Assembly (NCBI GenBank): GCA_963741845.1
Contig: CAVUJV010000016.1
Location: 496,001-560,000, forward strand
Direction: 5' to 3'
From: Roseiarcus sp963741845
Lineage (GTDB): Bacteria; Pseudomonadota; Alphaproteobacteria; Rhizobiales; Beijerinckiaceae
DNA length: 64,000 nt
Shown here one piece after another: positions 26,981-36,803 of the stretch. Positions within the stretch are counted from its first letter, which is position 1. Every line of letters begins with the position of its first letter. The notes beneath the pieces are model-generated. The model was given only the letters and a program-made list of their open reading frames with translations, searched no databases and was not told where the DNA came from. The position numbers and the translations under genes were made by a program.

Positions 26981-28421
26981 ATGAGTGACAAGGCAAAGGA
27001 GTTCTTTCAGGCCTTCTCGGCCGGAAAGATGAGCCGCCGCGAGCTGATGCTCGGCGCCGGCAAGCTCGGCCTCGCGGCCGGGACCGCGAACTTCATGATG
27101 AACGCCGCCGCGACCCAGGCGCTCGCGGCCGATTTCGACTGGAAGAAGTTCCAGGGCAAGAAGGTTCACCTGCTCCTGAACAAGCATCCTTATGCGGATG
27201 CGATGATCGCCGATCTGCCGAACTTCAAGGCGCTGACCGGCATGGAGGTCACTTACGACATCTTCCCGGAGGACGTGTATTTCGACAAGGTCACGGCCGC
27301 CCTCTCGTCGAAGTCGACGCAGTACGACGCCTTCATGACCGGCGCCTACATGACATGGACCTACGGGCCGGCGGGCTGGGTCGAAGACCTCAACGGCTGG
27401 ATCAAGGATCCCGCGAAGACCAATCCGAAATACGACTGGGAGGACGTGCTGCCGGGCCTGCGCGCCTCGACCGCGTGGAACGGCGTGCCGGGCGGCGAAC
27501 TCGGCTCCAAGGACGCCAAGCAGTGGTGCATCCCCTGGGGCTTCGAGCTCAACTCGATCACCTATAACCGCAAGATGTACGAGAAGGCCGGCGTCCAGCC
27601 GCCGAAGAACCTTCCCGACCTCATGGAAGGCGCCGCCAAGCTCACCAAGGACCTCGGCGGCCCCTATGGCATCGGCGTCCGCGGTTCGCGCTCCTGGGCG
27701 ACGATCCATCCCGGCTTCCTCTCCGGCTACACGAACTATGGCCAGAAGGACATGACGGTGACGGACGGCAAGCTGAAGGCCGCGATGGCGACGAAGGAGT
27801 TCGAAGGACTTCCACAAGATGTGGGTCAAGATGATCCAGGACTCGGGGCCGAAGAACTGGTCGACCTACACCTGGTATCAGGTCGGCACCGACCTCGGCG
27901 CCGGCGCCTCCGCGACCATCTTCGACGCGGACATCCTCGGCTATTTCATGAACGGCGGCAGCAACAAGGAAGCCGGCAACCTCGGCTTCCACGCTTTCGC
28001 GGCCAATCCGGAAGCCAAGGCGCCCACTCCCAACGTCTGGATCTGGTCGCTGGCCATGAACACCTTCGGCACGCAGAAGGATGCGGCCTGGTACTTCATG
28101 CAATGGGCGTCCTCGACCGAGCACGACCTGTTCGGCGCGCGCAAGATGGACTTCGTCAATCCGGTCCGCGCCTCGGTCTGGAAGGACGAGGAGTTCCGCG
28201 CCCGCATCGACAAGTCGTACCCCGGCTATCTCGCCCAGTACGAAGCCTCCGCGCCCGGTTCGCGCATCTACTTCACGCCGCAACCGCTCTTCTTCGACGT
28301 CACGACCCAATGGGCCGAGACGCTGCAGAAGATGGTCGCCAAGGAAGTGCCGGTCGACGAAGGCCTCGACCAGCTCTCGGCCTCGATCAACAAACAGCTC
28401 GCCGACGCGGGTCTCGGCTGA
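26981..28421 (+). CDS. ABC transporter substrate-binding protein, polyol/sugar family 1 (frameshifted)
   Basis: Periplasmic solute-binding protein of about 479 residues. The N terminus has a twin-arginine-like signal (SRRELMLGAG) followed by a hydrophobic stretch to about residue 46. The remainder has the family-1 pattern EDVYFDKVTAALSSKS, WCIPWGFELNSITYNRKMYEKAG and an Asp/Trp-rich ligand pocket. A frame change at the GG at 27806-27807 is cured by removing one G, giving Phe-Glu-Asp-Phe-His-Lys-Met. An AGAAGGAGC site precedes the ATG. First gene of the importer; the ligand is probably a small polyol. Confidence 0.85.
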
Positions 28422-28475
28422 TCGCGGCCTGACCTGAACCCGGACCGGAGGCCGCCGCGCTTCCGGTCCTCCTCT

Positions 28476-28515
28476 CCGTCGCTCGCGGACCCCTCCTCCC
28501 GTCCGCGAGCGACGG
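28476..28515 (+). other. Strong intercistronic stem-loop between binding-protein and permease genes
   Basis: CCGTCGCTCGCGGAC and GTCCGCGAGCGACGG pair perfectly (15 bp) around a 10-base C/T loop. A weaker ACCGGA/TCCGGT hairpin lies at 28444-28467. No T-run follows, so a partial terminator or an mRNA-stabilising element is likelier than full termination. Such structures commonly raise binding-protein expression above that of the permeases. Confidence 0.8.
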
Positions 28516-28546
28516 CGATGGAACCGATTGTTTTGGACCTTCGCCC

Positions 28547-29461
28547 ATGACCGCAGTCGCGTCGCAGGCCGTCGTTCGCCGCCGCAAGACGAACTTCCTG
28601 CCTTATATCCTGAGCCTGCCGGCGCTGATCGTGTGCATCGGCATCCTCGTGCCCTTCTTCACCGCGGTCTATTATTCGCTGCTGCGCTATCGGCTGAACC
28701 TGCCGATGATGAAAGGCTTCATCTGGTTCGGCAATTACGTCAGTTTCCTCAGCGACTACGAGTTCTGGAACACGGTCCGCGTCTCCCTTGAATATACGGT
28801 GCTGACGGTCGGCGTCGAACTCGTGTTCGGCCTCGCCATCGCGATGCTTCTGCAAAGGCGCTCGCGCGTCAACGACGCGATCTCGATTCTGCTTCTCCTT
28901 CCGCTCATGACGGCGCCGGCCATCGCCGCGCTCATGTGGAAGCTCATGACCAACCCGAATTTTGGCGTGCTTTCCTATTTGGTGCAGCTGCTCGGGGTGC
29001 AGGATTTCAAATGGGCGTCCTCGCCGCAGACCGCGCTCTTCACCGTCGTGCTGGTCGACGTGTGGGTCTACACGCCCTTCATCATGATCCTCCTGCTCGC
29101 GGGGCTGCGCTCGCTGCCGAAGCAGCCCTTCGAGGCGGCCGCGCTCGACGGCGTTCCGCGCCGCTTCGTCTTCTGGCGGATCACGCTGCCGATGCTGATG
29201 CCCTATATCGTGACGGCGGGCCTCTTCCGGCTGCTCGATTCCATCCAGCAGTTCGACATCATCTACCCGATGACCCAGGGCGGGCCGGGCAACACGCTGA
29301 TGGTGTTCCAGGTCCGGGCCTATCTCGAATTCTATTCCTACACCAATGTCGGCAAGTCGGCGGCGCTGCTGATCATCCTGTGGGCGATCACCTATGCGCT
29401 CTCGAATGTCTTCATCAAGCAATGGCTGAAGCTGCGCGAACGCGCGCGCGGCACGGCTTGA
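28547..29461 (+). CDS. ABC transporter permease, MalF-like
   Basis: 304-residue inner-membrane permease with six predicted helices. The EAA loop is seen in EAAALDGVPRRFVFWRITLPMLMP, which contacts an ATPase subunit. The N terminus IVCIGILVPFFTAVYYSLLRY is typical of MalF/UgpA-type sugar permeases. First of two permeases of the importer. The second starts 16 bases after its stop. Confidence 0.88.
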   Translation: MTAVASQAVVRRRKTNFLPYILSLPALIVCIGILVPFFTAVYYSLLRYRLNLPMMKGFIWFGNYVSFLSDYEFWNTVRVSLEYTVLTVGVELVFGLAIAMLLQRRSRVNDAISILLLLPLMTAPAIAALMWKLMTNPNFGVLSYLVQLLGVQDFKWASSPQTALFTVVLVDVWVYTPFIMILLLAGLRSLPKQPFEAAALDGVPRRFVFWRITLPMLMPYIVTAGLFRLLDSIQQFDIIYPMTQGGPGNTLMVFQVRAYLEFYSYTNVGKSAALLIILWAITYALSNVFIKQWLKLRERARGTA

Positions 29462-29477
29462 ACGGCGGAGCGCGGCC

Positions 29478-30335
29478 ATGGAGCACACGTCCGGACTCGA
29501 GCGCACGCTGAAAGGAATCGCGCTTGCGCTGATCGTGATCTTCTTTCTGTTCCCGATCTTCTGGATCTTCCTGATGTCGTTCCAGACGAACGACGACATC
29601 CTGAGGATCCCGCCAAGCCTGTTTTTCAAGCCGACGCTGTCGAATTACGAGGCGCTGATCTCGGGCAAGCTCGTGTCGAACGCGGGCACGCTCGACATCG
29701 CCTTCATGAAGAACCTCTGGAACAGCGTGCTGCTCTCGACGGCCTCCGTGGCCATTGCGCTGGTGCTCGGAGTTCCGGCGGCTTACGCCTTCGCGCGGTT
29801 CAAGTTCCGGCTCGGCGAAGACATCGCCTTCACGCTGCTCTCGTTCCGCTTCGCCCCGCCGCTGCTGGTGCTGCTGCCGCTGTCCCTCTATTTCCAGCAG
29901 CTCGGCCTCACCGACACCTATGTCGGCCTGATCTGGGTCTATCAGCTGATCGCGCTGCCGCTCATCCTGTGGATCGTGCGCGGCTATTTCGAGGACATCC
30001 CCGCCGACATCGAGCACGCCTATCGGGTCGCGGGACATTCGTGGTGGAGGGCGTTCACCCGGATCGCGGTTCCCCTCGCCGGCCCCGGCATCGCGGCGGC
30101 GGGACTGCTCGCCTTCATCTTCTGCTGGAACAATTTCGTCTTCGCGCTGATCCTGGCCTCGGCCAGCAAGCAGCCGGTGACGGTCGGCGCGCTGGCCTTC
30201 GTGACCGCCTCGGGCATCCAGTACGGGCAGATCGCCGCGGCGATCGTGCTCTCCGTCACGCCGACGCTCGCCTTGGCGCTCTATGCGCAGCGCTATCTGG
30301 TCGAGGGCCTGTCTCTCGGCGCGGTGAAGGGTTGA
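29478..30335 (+). CDS. ABC transporter permease, MalG-like
   Basis: 285-residue inner-membrane permease with six predicted helices. Helix 1 is IALALIVIFFLFPIFWIFLMSF. The EAA-type loop is seen around DIEHAYRVAGHSWWRAFTRIAVPLAGPGI. It pairs with the MalF-like permease to form the translocation pore. The gene lies 3 bases before the first ATPase gene. Confidence 0.88.
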   Translation: MEHTSGLERTLKGIALALIVIFFLFPIFWIFLMSFQTNDDILRIPPSLFFKPTLSNYEALISGKLVSNAGTLDIAFMKNLWNSVLLSTASVAIALVLGVPAAYAFARFKFRLGEDIAFTLLSFRFAPPLLVLLPLSLYFQQLGLTDTYVGLIWVYQLIALPLILWIVRGYFEDIPADIEHAYRVAGHSWWRAFTRIAVPLAGPGIAAAGLLAFIFCWNNFVFALILASASKQPVTVGALAFVTASGIQYGQIAAAIVLSVTPTLALALYAQRYLVEGLSLGAVKG

Positions 30336-30338
30336 GGC

Positions 30339-31430
30339 ATGACGCAACTTGCGCTTGAGCACCTGAGCAAGGCCTTCAAGACCAACGAGGTCCTGAAGGA
30401 CGTGTCGCTTGCGATGGAGCAGGGCGAGATCGTCTGCATCTTCGGTCCGTCCGGCTCCGGCAAAACGGTGCTCCTGCGCCTTGTCGCGGGCGTCGAGTCG
30501 CTCGACGCCGGAACCATCGCGCTCGAAGGCCGCGACGTCACCGACGCGCCGCCGGAGAGCCGCGGCGTCGGCATGGCGTTCCAGAACTTCGCGCTCTTTC
30601 CGCATATGTCCGCCTTCGACAATGTCGCGAGCGCGCTGACGGCCCATCACGTGCCGCCGGATCAGATCCGGCAGAGGGTCGACCGCGTCGCCGCGCTGCT
30701 CAAGATCACGCATGTGATGAGCCATGCGCCGCGCGCCCTCTCGAACGGCCAGAAGCAGCGCACGGCGCTCGCGCGCGCCCTCGTCGGCGACCCGAAGATT
30801 CTGCTGCTCGACGATCCCCTCCGCAACGTCGACGCGAAGCTCCGCTACGAGATGCGGCTCGAACTGCCCTCGCTCCTCAAGATCTCGGGCGCGACGGTGC
30901 TCTATGTCACGCAGGACTACAAGGAAGCGATGGCGCTCGGCGACCGGATCGCCGTGCTGATCGACGGCGTGTTCGAGCAGATCGCCTCGCCGGCCGAAAT
31001 CTATCGCCGCCCCGCGACGGTCGGCGTCGCGCGCCTGTTCGGCGACCCGACCATCAACCTCCTCAGCGGCAAGCCGGTCGCCTCCGATTCCGGGCCGAAA
31101 TTCGAGGTCGGAGGCGCGCCGATGCCGCTCCCCGGCGGCTTTGCCCATACGATCGGGCGCCCCGTGACGCTGGGTCTCAGGCCCGAGACGCTGACGGTCG
31201 AGACGGCGCAGAAGCCCGAAACATTCCCGGTCGAAATCGTCGCCGTCACGCCGCTCAACGAGAAGACGGTGCTGCTCATGCGCACGCCCGACGGGCACGA
31301 GATCTTCGCGGCCGAATCCGGACTCGAAAACGACCCCCGCCAGCCCGGCCCGGCCTTCGTCCGCTTCGACGCCGCGCAGGCGCTGCTGTTCGACGAGGCG
31401 ACCGGCCGGCGCATCGAGCCCGCGCAATGA
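30339..31430 (+). CDS. ABC transporter ATP-binding protein with degenerate catalytic site
   Basis: 363-residue MalK-type ATPase with a C-terminal regulatory (TOBE-like) domain. Walker A is GPSGSGKT. The signature is LSNGQKQR, a variant of LSGGQ. Walker B ends LLLDDPLRNVDAKLR, so the catalytic Glu is Asp. The H-loop reads VTQD instead of VTHD. These two changes suggest weak or no hydrolysis at its own site. It is followed by a second ATPase with canonical residues, so the pair probably works as an asymmetric heterodimer. Confidence 0.87.
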   Translation: MTQLALEHLSKAFKTNEVLKDVSLAMEQGEIVCIFGPSGSGKTVLLRLVAGVESLDAGTIALEGRDVTDAPPESRGVGMAFQNFALFPHMSAFDNVASALTAHHVPPDQIRQRVDRVAALLKITHVMSHAPRALSNGQKQRTALARALVGDPKILLLDDPLRNVDAKLRYEMRLELPSLLKISGATVLYVTQDYKEAMALGDRIAVLIDGVFEQIASPAEIYRRPATVGVARLFGDPTINLLSGKPVASDSGPKFEVGGAPMPLPGGFAHTIGRPVTLGLRPETLTVETAQKPETFPVEIVAVTPLNEKTVLLMRTPDGHEIFAAESGLENDPRQPGPAFVRFDAAQALLFDEATGRRIEPAQ

Positions 31431-31449
31431 TCGGAAGGGAGGACATTTC

Positions 31450-32598
31450 ATGAGCGACGTCGCCCTTGCGATCGACAATGTGGACAAGATCTATCTCAGC
31501 AACACCGCCCATCCGGTGCATGCGGTCAAAGCGCTCAACCTCGATGTCCGGCGGGGCGAGATCGTCGCGCTGCTCGGCTCCTCGGGCTGCGGCAAGACCT
31601 CGACCTTGCGCATGGTCGCCGGCTTCGAGGACGTGTCGAACGGCGCCATCACGCTTGCGGGCCGCCGCATCGAGCAACTGCCGCCGGCGAGGCGGGGCGT
31701 GGCGATGGCCTTCGAAGGCTATTCGCTCTATCCGCCCCTGACGGTGCGCGACAACATCGCCTTCGCGCTGAAAAGCTCGAAGCTGACGAGCCAGCAGGTC
31801 GACGCGGCGGTCAGGGAAGTGGCGGCGCTCACCGAGATCGAGCCGATCCTCGACCGCTACCCCTCTGCGATCTCGGGCGGCCAGCAGCAGCGCGCGAGCC
31901 TCGCGCGGGCGCTCGTGCGCTCGGCCGACCTTTATCTTCTGGACGAGCCGATGGGCCAGCTCGAGCCGCGTCTTCGCGCCGTCCTGCGCGGACGGCTGAA
32001 GAGCCTGCTCAACGAACGCCGCATGACCTCGATCTTCGTCACCCACGACCAGACGGAGGCGAACGCGCTGGCCGACCGCGTCGCGGTGATGGAGGGGGGC
32101 GTGCTGCAGCAATTCGCAAGCCAGATCGAGCTCAAGGAGCGGCCCGCCAATCTCTTCGTCGCGACCTTCATCGGCGAGCCGCCGATGAACGTGTTCGACG
32201 CCGCGGTGACGAACGGCGAGCGCCTCGTCTTCGACGTCGCCAACGGCCCGAAGCTCGATTATCCGGCGGCGGAAGTCGGCGAGCGGGCCCGGGCCGCCAT
32301 CGGCCGGCGCACGAAGGTCGTCGTTGGCGTCCGCCCGCATGACGTGAGGCTCGGCGCCGGCGAAAACGAAGCGAAGGTCGTCTCGAACCAGTGGCTCGGC
32401 GACCAGAGCCATCTGGCGCTGGACGTTGCGGGCAAGCTGCTCGTCGCCGTGTCGCAGGCCGAGGTTCCCGCCAATCGCGGCGACAGGATCCGCTACCAGA
32501 TCGGCAGCGCCAAGCTCCATGTCTTCGACCCGGACACGACGCGGGCGATCTCCCACGGGCGCGAAGCGGCGGCCGGGGAAATGGCCGCGGCGGCATGA
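31450..32598 (+). CDS. ABC transporter ATP-binding protein with canonical catalytic site
   Basis: 382-residue MalK-like ATPase. Walker A is GSSGCGKT, the signature ISGGQQQR, Walker B LYLLDEP with the catalytic Glu, and the H-loop VTHDQTEA with the switch His. The D-loop, normally SNLD, reads GQLEP. The C-terminal TOBE-like regulatory region starts around residue 235. An AGGGAGG site lies before the ATG. It should provide the hydrolysing site of the importer together with the preceding degenerate ATPase. Confidence 0.88.
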   Translation: MSDVALAIDNVDKIYLSNTAHPVHAVKALNLDVRRGEIVALLGSSGCGKTSTLRMVAGFEDVSNGAITLAGRRIEQLPPARRGVAMAFEGYSLYPPLTVRDNIAFALKSSKLTSQQVDAAVREVAALTEIEPILDRYPSAISGGQQQRASLARALVRSADLYLLDEPMGQLEPRLRAVLRGRLKSLLNERRMTSIFVTHDQTEANALADRVAVMEGGVLQQFASQIELKERPANLFVATFIGEPPMNVFDAAVTNGERLVFDVANGPKLDYPAAEVGERARAAIGRRTKVVVGVRPHDVRLGAGENEAKVVSNQWLGDQSHLALDVAGKLLVAVSQAEVPANRGDRIRYQIGSAKLHVFDPDTTRAISHGREAAAGEMAAAA

Positions 32599-32611
32599 GG
32601 CGACGGGCGAA

Positions 32612-34168
32612 ATGAGCGCTGGCAAGGACATCCTGATCGGGATCGACGCGGGCACGTCGGTCATCAAGTCGATCGCCTTCGACCTCGGCGGAAAGCAGCT
32701 CGCCGTCGCCTCGACGCCGAACCGCTATCAGACGCGCCCCGACGGCGCGGCCTTCCAGTCGATGGACGAGACCTGGGAAGATTGCGCGAAGACCCTGCGC
32801 GAGCTCGTGGAAAAGACGCCGGGTCTGAAGGATCGCGTCGCCGCCGTCGGCGTGACGGCGCAGGGCGACGGGACCTGGCTCATCGACAAGGCCGGCAGGC
32901 CGGTCGCGGACGCCTGGCTCTGGCTCGACGCGCGCGCCGGCCCGACCGTGCGCAAACTCCGCGCTCAGGAGTCGGACCGCACCCGCTTCGCGGCGACCGG
33001 CACCGGCCTCAACGTCTGCCAGCAGGGCTCGCAGCTCGCCCATATGCTCGCCACCACGCCGGACATCGTCGCGGCGGCCGAGACGGGTTTTCACTGCAAG
33101 GACTGGCTTTACCTGAATCTCACGGGCGTGCGCGCCACCGACCCTTCCGAGGCCTGCTTCACCTTCGGCAATTTCCGGACGGCGAAATACGACGACGCCG
33201 TCATCGAGGCGCTGGGCCTCACGCGCGAGCGGCGCCTCCTGCCCGATATCCTCGACGGCCGGAAGATATGGCATCCGCTGACGGAAACGGCCGCGAAGGC
33301 GACCGGCCTCACAGCCGGGACGCCGATCGTCCTCACCGCCGTCGACGTCGTCTGCACGGCTTTCGGCGCGGGCATCCGCACGGGCGGAGAGGCCGCACGC
33401 TGCACGATCATCGGCTCGACCGGCATGCACATGCGCGCCTGTCCGGTCGAGGACGTCTATCTCAACGAGGAGCGCACCGGCTACACGATGGTCCTGCCGA
33501 TCGACGGGCTCATCGCGCAGATGCAGTCGAACATGGCGGCGACGATCAACATCGACTGGGCGCTCGCGCTCGCCGCCGATCTCATGGCGGAGTTCGGCCA
33601 TCCGGTCGCACGCGCCGATCTCGTCAAGCGGATCGAACCCTGGATCGAGGCGAGCAAGCCCGGCGCGGTCCTGTTCCACCCCTATATTTCGGAAGCGGGC
33701 GAGCGCGGCCCCTTCGTCAACAGCAACGCCCGCGCGAGCTTCGCCAATCTCAATTCGGCGCACCGGTTCTCCGATCTCATGCGCGGCATCATGGAGGGCT
33801 TGAGTCTCGCCGCGCGGGACTGCTACGCAGCGATGGGGGAAAGCTCGGCCGAAGTGCGGCTCAGCGGCGGCGCCAGCCGCTCGCGGGCGCTGCGCTCGAT
33901 CCTCGCGGCGACGCTGAACGCGCCGGTGCGCACCGCCTCCCGCGAGGAGGCGGGCGCAGCGGGCGCGGCGATGATCGCGAGCGTCTCGGTCGGCGCATAC
34001 AGGGACATGGACGCGGCGATCGCGGAATGGGTGACGCCGACGCTCGGCCCGGTCGAGCAGCCGGACCCGAAGCTCGTCGCGACCTACGACAAACTCTACG
34101 ACGCCTATCTGCACACGCGCGGCGCGCTCGAACCGGTGTGGGACAGAATGGCGGCTGCGCGGGACTGA
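32612..34168 (+). CDS. FGGY-family carbohydrate kinase, erythritol kinase (EryA)-like
   Basis: 518 residues, the usual EryA length. The ATP-binding phosphate-1 motif is ILIGIDAGTSVIKSIAFDL. The catalytic Asp region is in TAVDVVCTAFGAGI, and the adenosine motif is RLSGGASRSRALRSILA. The middle block GFHCKDWLYLNLTG is characteristic of the EryA branch. The expected reaction is ATP-dependent phosphorylation of a tetritol such as erythritol. The start overlaps no gene and is 13 bases after the ATPase stop. The FAD dehydrogenase downstream would act on the product. Confidence 0.82.
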   Translation: MSAGKDILIGIDAGTSVIKSIAFDLGGKQLAVASTPNRYQTRPDGAAFQSMDETWEDCAKTLRELVEKTPGLKDRVAAVGVTAQGDGTWLIDKAGRPVADAWLWLDARAGPTVRKLRAQESDRTRFAATGTGLNVCQQGSQLAHMLATTPDIVAAAETGFHCKDWLYLNLTGVRATDPSEACFTFGNFRTAKYDDAVIEALGLTRERRLLPDILDGRKIWHPLTETAAKATGLTAGTPIVLTAVDVVCTAFGAGIRTGGEAARCTIIGSTGMHMRACPVEDVYLNEERTGYTMVLPIDGLIAQMQSNMAATINIDWALALAADLMAEFGHPVARADLVKRIEPWIEASKPGAVLFHPYISEAGERGPFVNSNARASFANLNSAHRFSDLMRGIMEGLSLAARDCYAAMGESSAEVRLSGGASRSRALRSILAATLNAPVRTASREEAGAAGAAMIASVSVGAYRDMDAAIAEWVTPTLGPVEQPDPKLVATYDKLYDAYLHTRGALEPVWDRMAAARD

Positions 34169-34171
34169 AGG

Positions 34172-35212
34172 ATGCCAAGACAGGTTGCGATCATCGGCGA
34201 CTATTTCATGTTGCCGGAAGTGTTCGAGGAGAAGGTGCGCGAGGCCTGCGGAGACGAGGTCGCGGTCCGCACCCGCAAGGACAATTGGCCGGACGAGCCG
34301 ATGGCGCACGGCTATGCGCTTCCGGGCATGGAGGGCCTGAAGGAATATTTCGGCAGCCCCGAGGGCGTGATCGACTTTGTGGGGGACGCCGAGATCCTGG
34401 TCACCCATCTCGCGCCCGTCTCGCGCACCGTTCTGGAGCGCCTGCCGAAGCTCAGGATGATCGCCGTCTCCCGCGGCGGGCCGGTGAACATCGACATGAA
34501 GGCGGCCCGCGCGTTCAACGTGCTCGTGGTCAACACGCCCGGCCGCAACTCGACGGCGGTCGCGGAATTCACCATCGGCGCGATTCTCGCCGAGACCCGC
34601 AAGATCCGAACGGGCCACGAGGCCTTGCGCGTCGGGACCTGGCGCGGCGACCTCTATCGCGCCGACACGACCGGCCGCGAGCTCAGCGAGATGACGGTCG
34701 GCGTCATCGGCTACGGCAATATCGGAACGAAGGTCGTGAAGCTGCTCCGCGCTTTCGGGGCGCGGATTCTCGTCAACGACCCTTACATCCAGCTCAGCGC
34801 CGACGATATGGCGGCAGGCGTGAAGCTCGTCGATTTCGACACGATCCTCGCCGAATCCGACGTCGTCACCATGCATGCGCGCGTGACCGGCGAGACCACC
34901 GGCATGATGAACGCGGAAGCCTTCGCGCGGATGAAGCCGGGTTCGCTCTTCGTCAACACGGCGCGCGGGCCGCTCTGCGACTATGACGCGCTCTACAAGG
35001 CGCTGATCGACGGGCCGCTCGGCGCGGCGATGCTGGAGACGTTCGGCGTCGAGCCCGTTCCCGTGGACTGGCCGCTCCTGCAATTGCCGAATGTCACTTT
35101 GACGCCGCATATCGCGGGCGCTTCCGTGCGGACCGTGACTTTCGCCGCCGAGCAGGCGGCGGAAGAAGTGCGGCGTTATCTCGCTGGCGAGGGGCCGCGC
35201 AACCCCTGCTGA
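34172..35212 (+). CDS. D-isomer-specific 2-hydroxyacid dehydrogenase family protein
   Basis: 346-residue NAD(P)-dependent dehydrogenase of the phosphoglycerate/formate dehydrogenase superfamily. The nucleotide-binding motif is VGVIGYGNIGTKVVKLL. The catalytic Arg region is SLFVNTARGPLCD, and the catalytic His is in LTPHIAGAS. It starts 3 bases after the kinase stop. It is not part of the classical Brucella ery operon; a role in oxidising or reducing a sugar acid intermediate is possible. Substrate unknown. Confidence 0.82.
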   Translation: MPRQVAIIGDYFMLPEVFEEKVREACGDEVAVRTRKDNWPDEPMAHGYALPGMEGLKEYFGSPEGVIDFVGDAEILVTHLAPVSRTVLERLPKLRMIAVSRGGPVNIDMKAARAFNVLVVNTPGRNSTAVAEFTIGAILAETRKIRTGHEALRVGTWRGDLYRADTTGRELSEMTVGVIGYGNIGTKVVKLLRAFGARILVNDPYIQLSADDMAAGVKLVDFDTILAESDVVTMHARVTGETTGMMNAEAFARMKPGSLFVNTARGPLCDYDALYKALIDGPLGAAMLETFGVEPVPVDWPLLQLPNVTLTPHIAGASVRTVTFAAEQAAEEVRRYLAGEGPRNPC

Positions 35213-35286
35213 GGCCGGCGCGGCCCGACGAGCCGCCCGCGTCGCTTCCCCAAGCGGCGCATGGGGGCGCTTAGGAGTTGGAAGCC

Positions 35287-36793
35287 ATGAGCGATCAGGT
35301 CGACGTCTTCGTCATCGGCGGCGGCGTGAACGGCGCCGGAATTGCGCGCGACGCGGCCGGTCGCGGCCTTTCCGTCATCATGTGCGAGAAGGACGATCTC
35401 GCCGAGGGCACCTCGTCGCGCTCGGGGAAGCTCGTCCATGGCGGCCTGCGCTATCTCGAATATTACGAATTCCGCCTGGTGCGCGAGGCGCTGATCGAGC
35501 GCGAAGTCCTGCTCGCCGCCGCCCCGCATATCATCTGGCCGATGCGCTTCGTGCTGCCGCATTCCCCTGAGGACCGGCCCGCGTGGCTCGTCCGCCTCGG
35601 GCTTTTCCTCTACGATCATCTCGGCGGACGGAAGAAGCTGCCGGGAACGCGCACGCTCAACCTGCGCGACGCGCCGGAAGGCAGGCCGATCAAGCCGGAA
35701 TACGCCAGGGCCTTCGAATATTCGGACTGCTGGGTCGACGACGCGCGTCTCGTCGTCCTGAACGCCCTCGACGCAAAGGAGCGGGGCGCGGAGATTCTCA
35801 CCCGCACCGCCTGCACTTCGGCGCGCCGCGAAAACGGCGTCTGGCGCATCGAGATGACCGACACGCGGACGGGCGCGAAGCGCACGGTGCGGGCGCGCGC
35901 GCTCGTCAACGCCAGCGGACCCTGGGTCAATGACGTGATCGGCCGCGTGGCCGGCGCCAATTCGCAGCGCTCGGTGCGGCTCGTGAAGGGAAGCCACATC
36001 ATCACCCGGAAATTCTGGGACGGGCCGCAGGCCTATCTCGTCCAGAACCACGACAAGCGCGTCATCTTCATCAACCCCTATGAGGGCGACAAGGCGCTGA
36101 TCGGCACGACCGACATTCCCTTCTCGGGCGCGCCCGAGGAGGTGGAGGCGGACGAAGCGGAGAAGGCCTATCTGATCGCGGCCGTGAACCGATATTTCAA
36201 GAAGCCGCTCACAGCGGGAGGACGTGCTCGCCTCCTTTTCCGGCGTGCGGCCTCTGTTCGACGATGGCAAGGGCAACCCGTCGGCCGTCACGCGCGACTA
36301 TGTGTTCGACCTCGACGAGGCGGGCGGCGCGCCGATGCTCAGCGTGTTCGGCGGCAAGATCACGACCTTCCGCAAGCTCGCGGAACATGCGATGCAGCGC
36401 CTCGCCCGCTTCTTCCCGAGCATGCAAGGCGACTGGACCGCCCGCGCGCCCCTGCCGGGCGGCGACATGGCGGACGCGGATTTCGAGACGTTCCTCGCGG
36501 CCTTCCAGCGCGAGCGCCCGTGGCTGCCGCAGGATCTCGCCCTCCACTATGCGCGCCTCTACGGCACGCGCGCCAGGACGCTCCTCGCGGGCGCCGCCTC
36601 GCTCGCCGCGCTCGGGCGCAAGTTCGGGCCAACGCTCTACGAAGCGGAGGCGCGCTATCTGCGCGACAACGAATGGGCCGAGACGGCGGAGGACATTCTC
36701 ATCCGCCGCACGAAACATGGCCTGCACATGACCCCGGACGAGAAGGCCGCCTTCGCGAGCTGGTTCGAATCCGCGCCCGCTTCCGCACATTGA
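35287..36793 (+). CDS. FAD-dependent glycerol-3-phosphate dehydrogenase family, EryB-like (frameshifted)
   Basis: Membrane-associated flavoprotein of the GlpD/EryB family, about 501 residues. The FAD motif is VFVIGGGVNGAGIARDAAGRG, followed by GTSSRSGKLVHGGLRYLE. The cap region has KGSHIITRKFWD, and the C-terminal FGGKITTFRKLAEHA is typical. In this locus it probably oxidises a tetritol phosphate and passes electrons to quinone. The frame breaks at the GGG at 36216-36218; removing one G restores Thr-Ala-Glu-Asp-Val. The start is the ATG at 35287 with AGGAG 10 bases upstream. Confidence 0.84.
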
Positions 36794-36803
36794 GGCCAGC
36801 CCG

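Noticed and set aside
32168..35110. 980-codon open frame on the minus strand
   Set aside because: It covers kinase, hydroxyacid-dehydrogenase and ATPase genes on the other strand, has no fold or motif, and is rich in Arg and Ala as expected for a codon-bias shadow.
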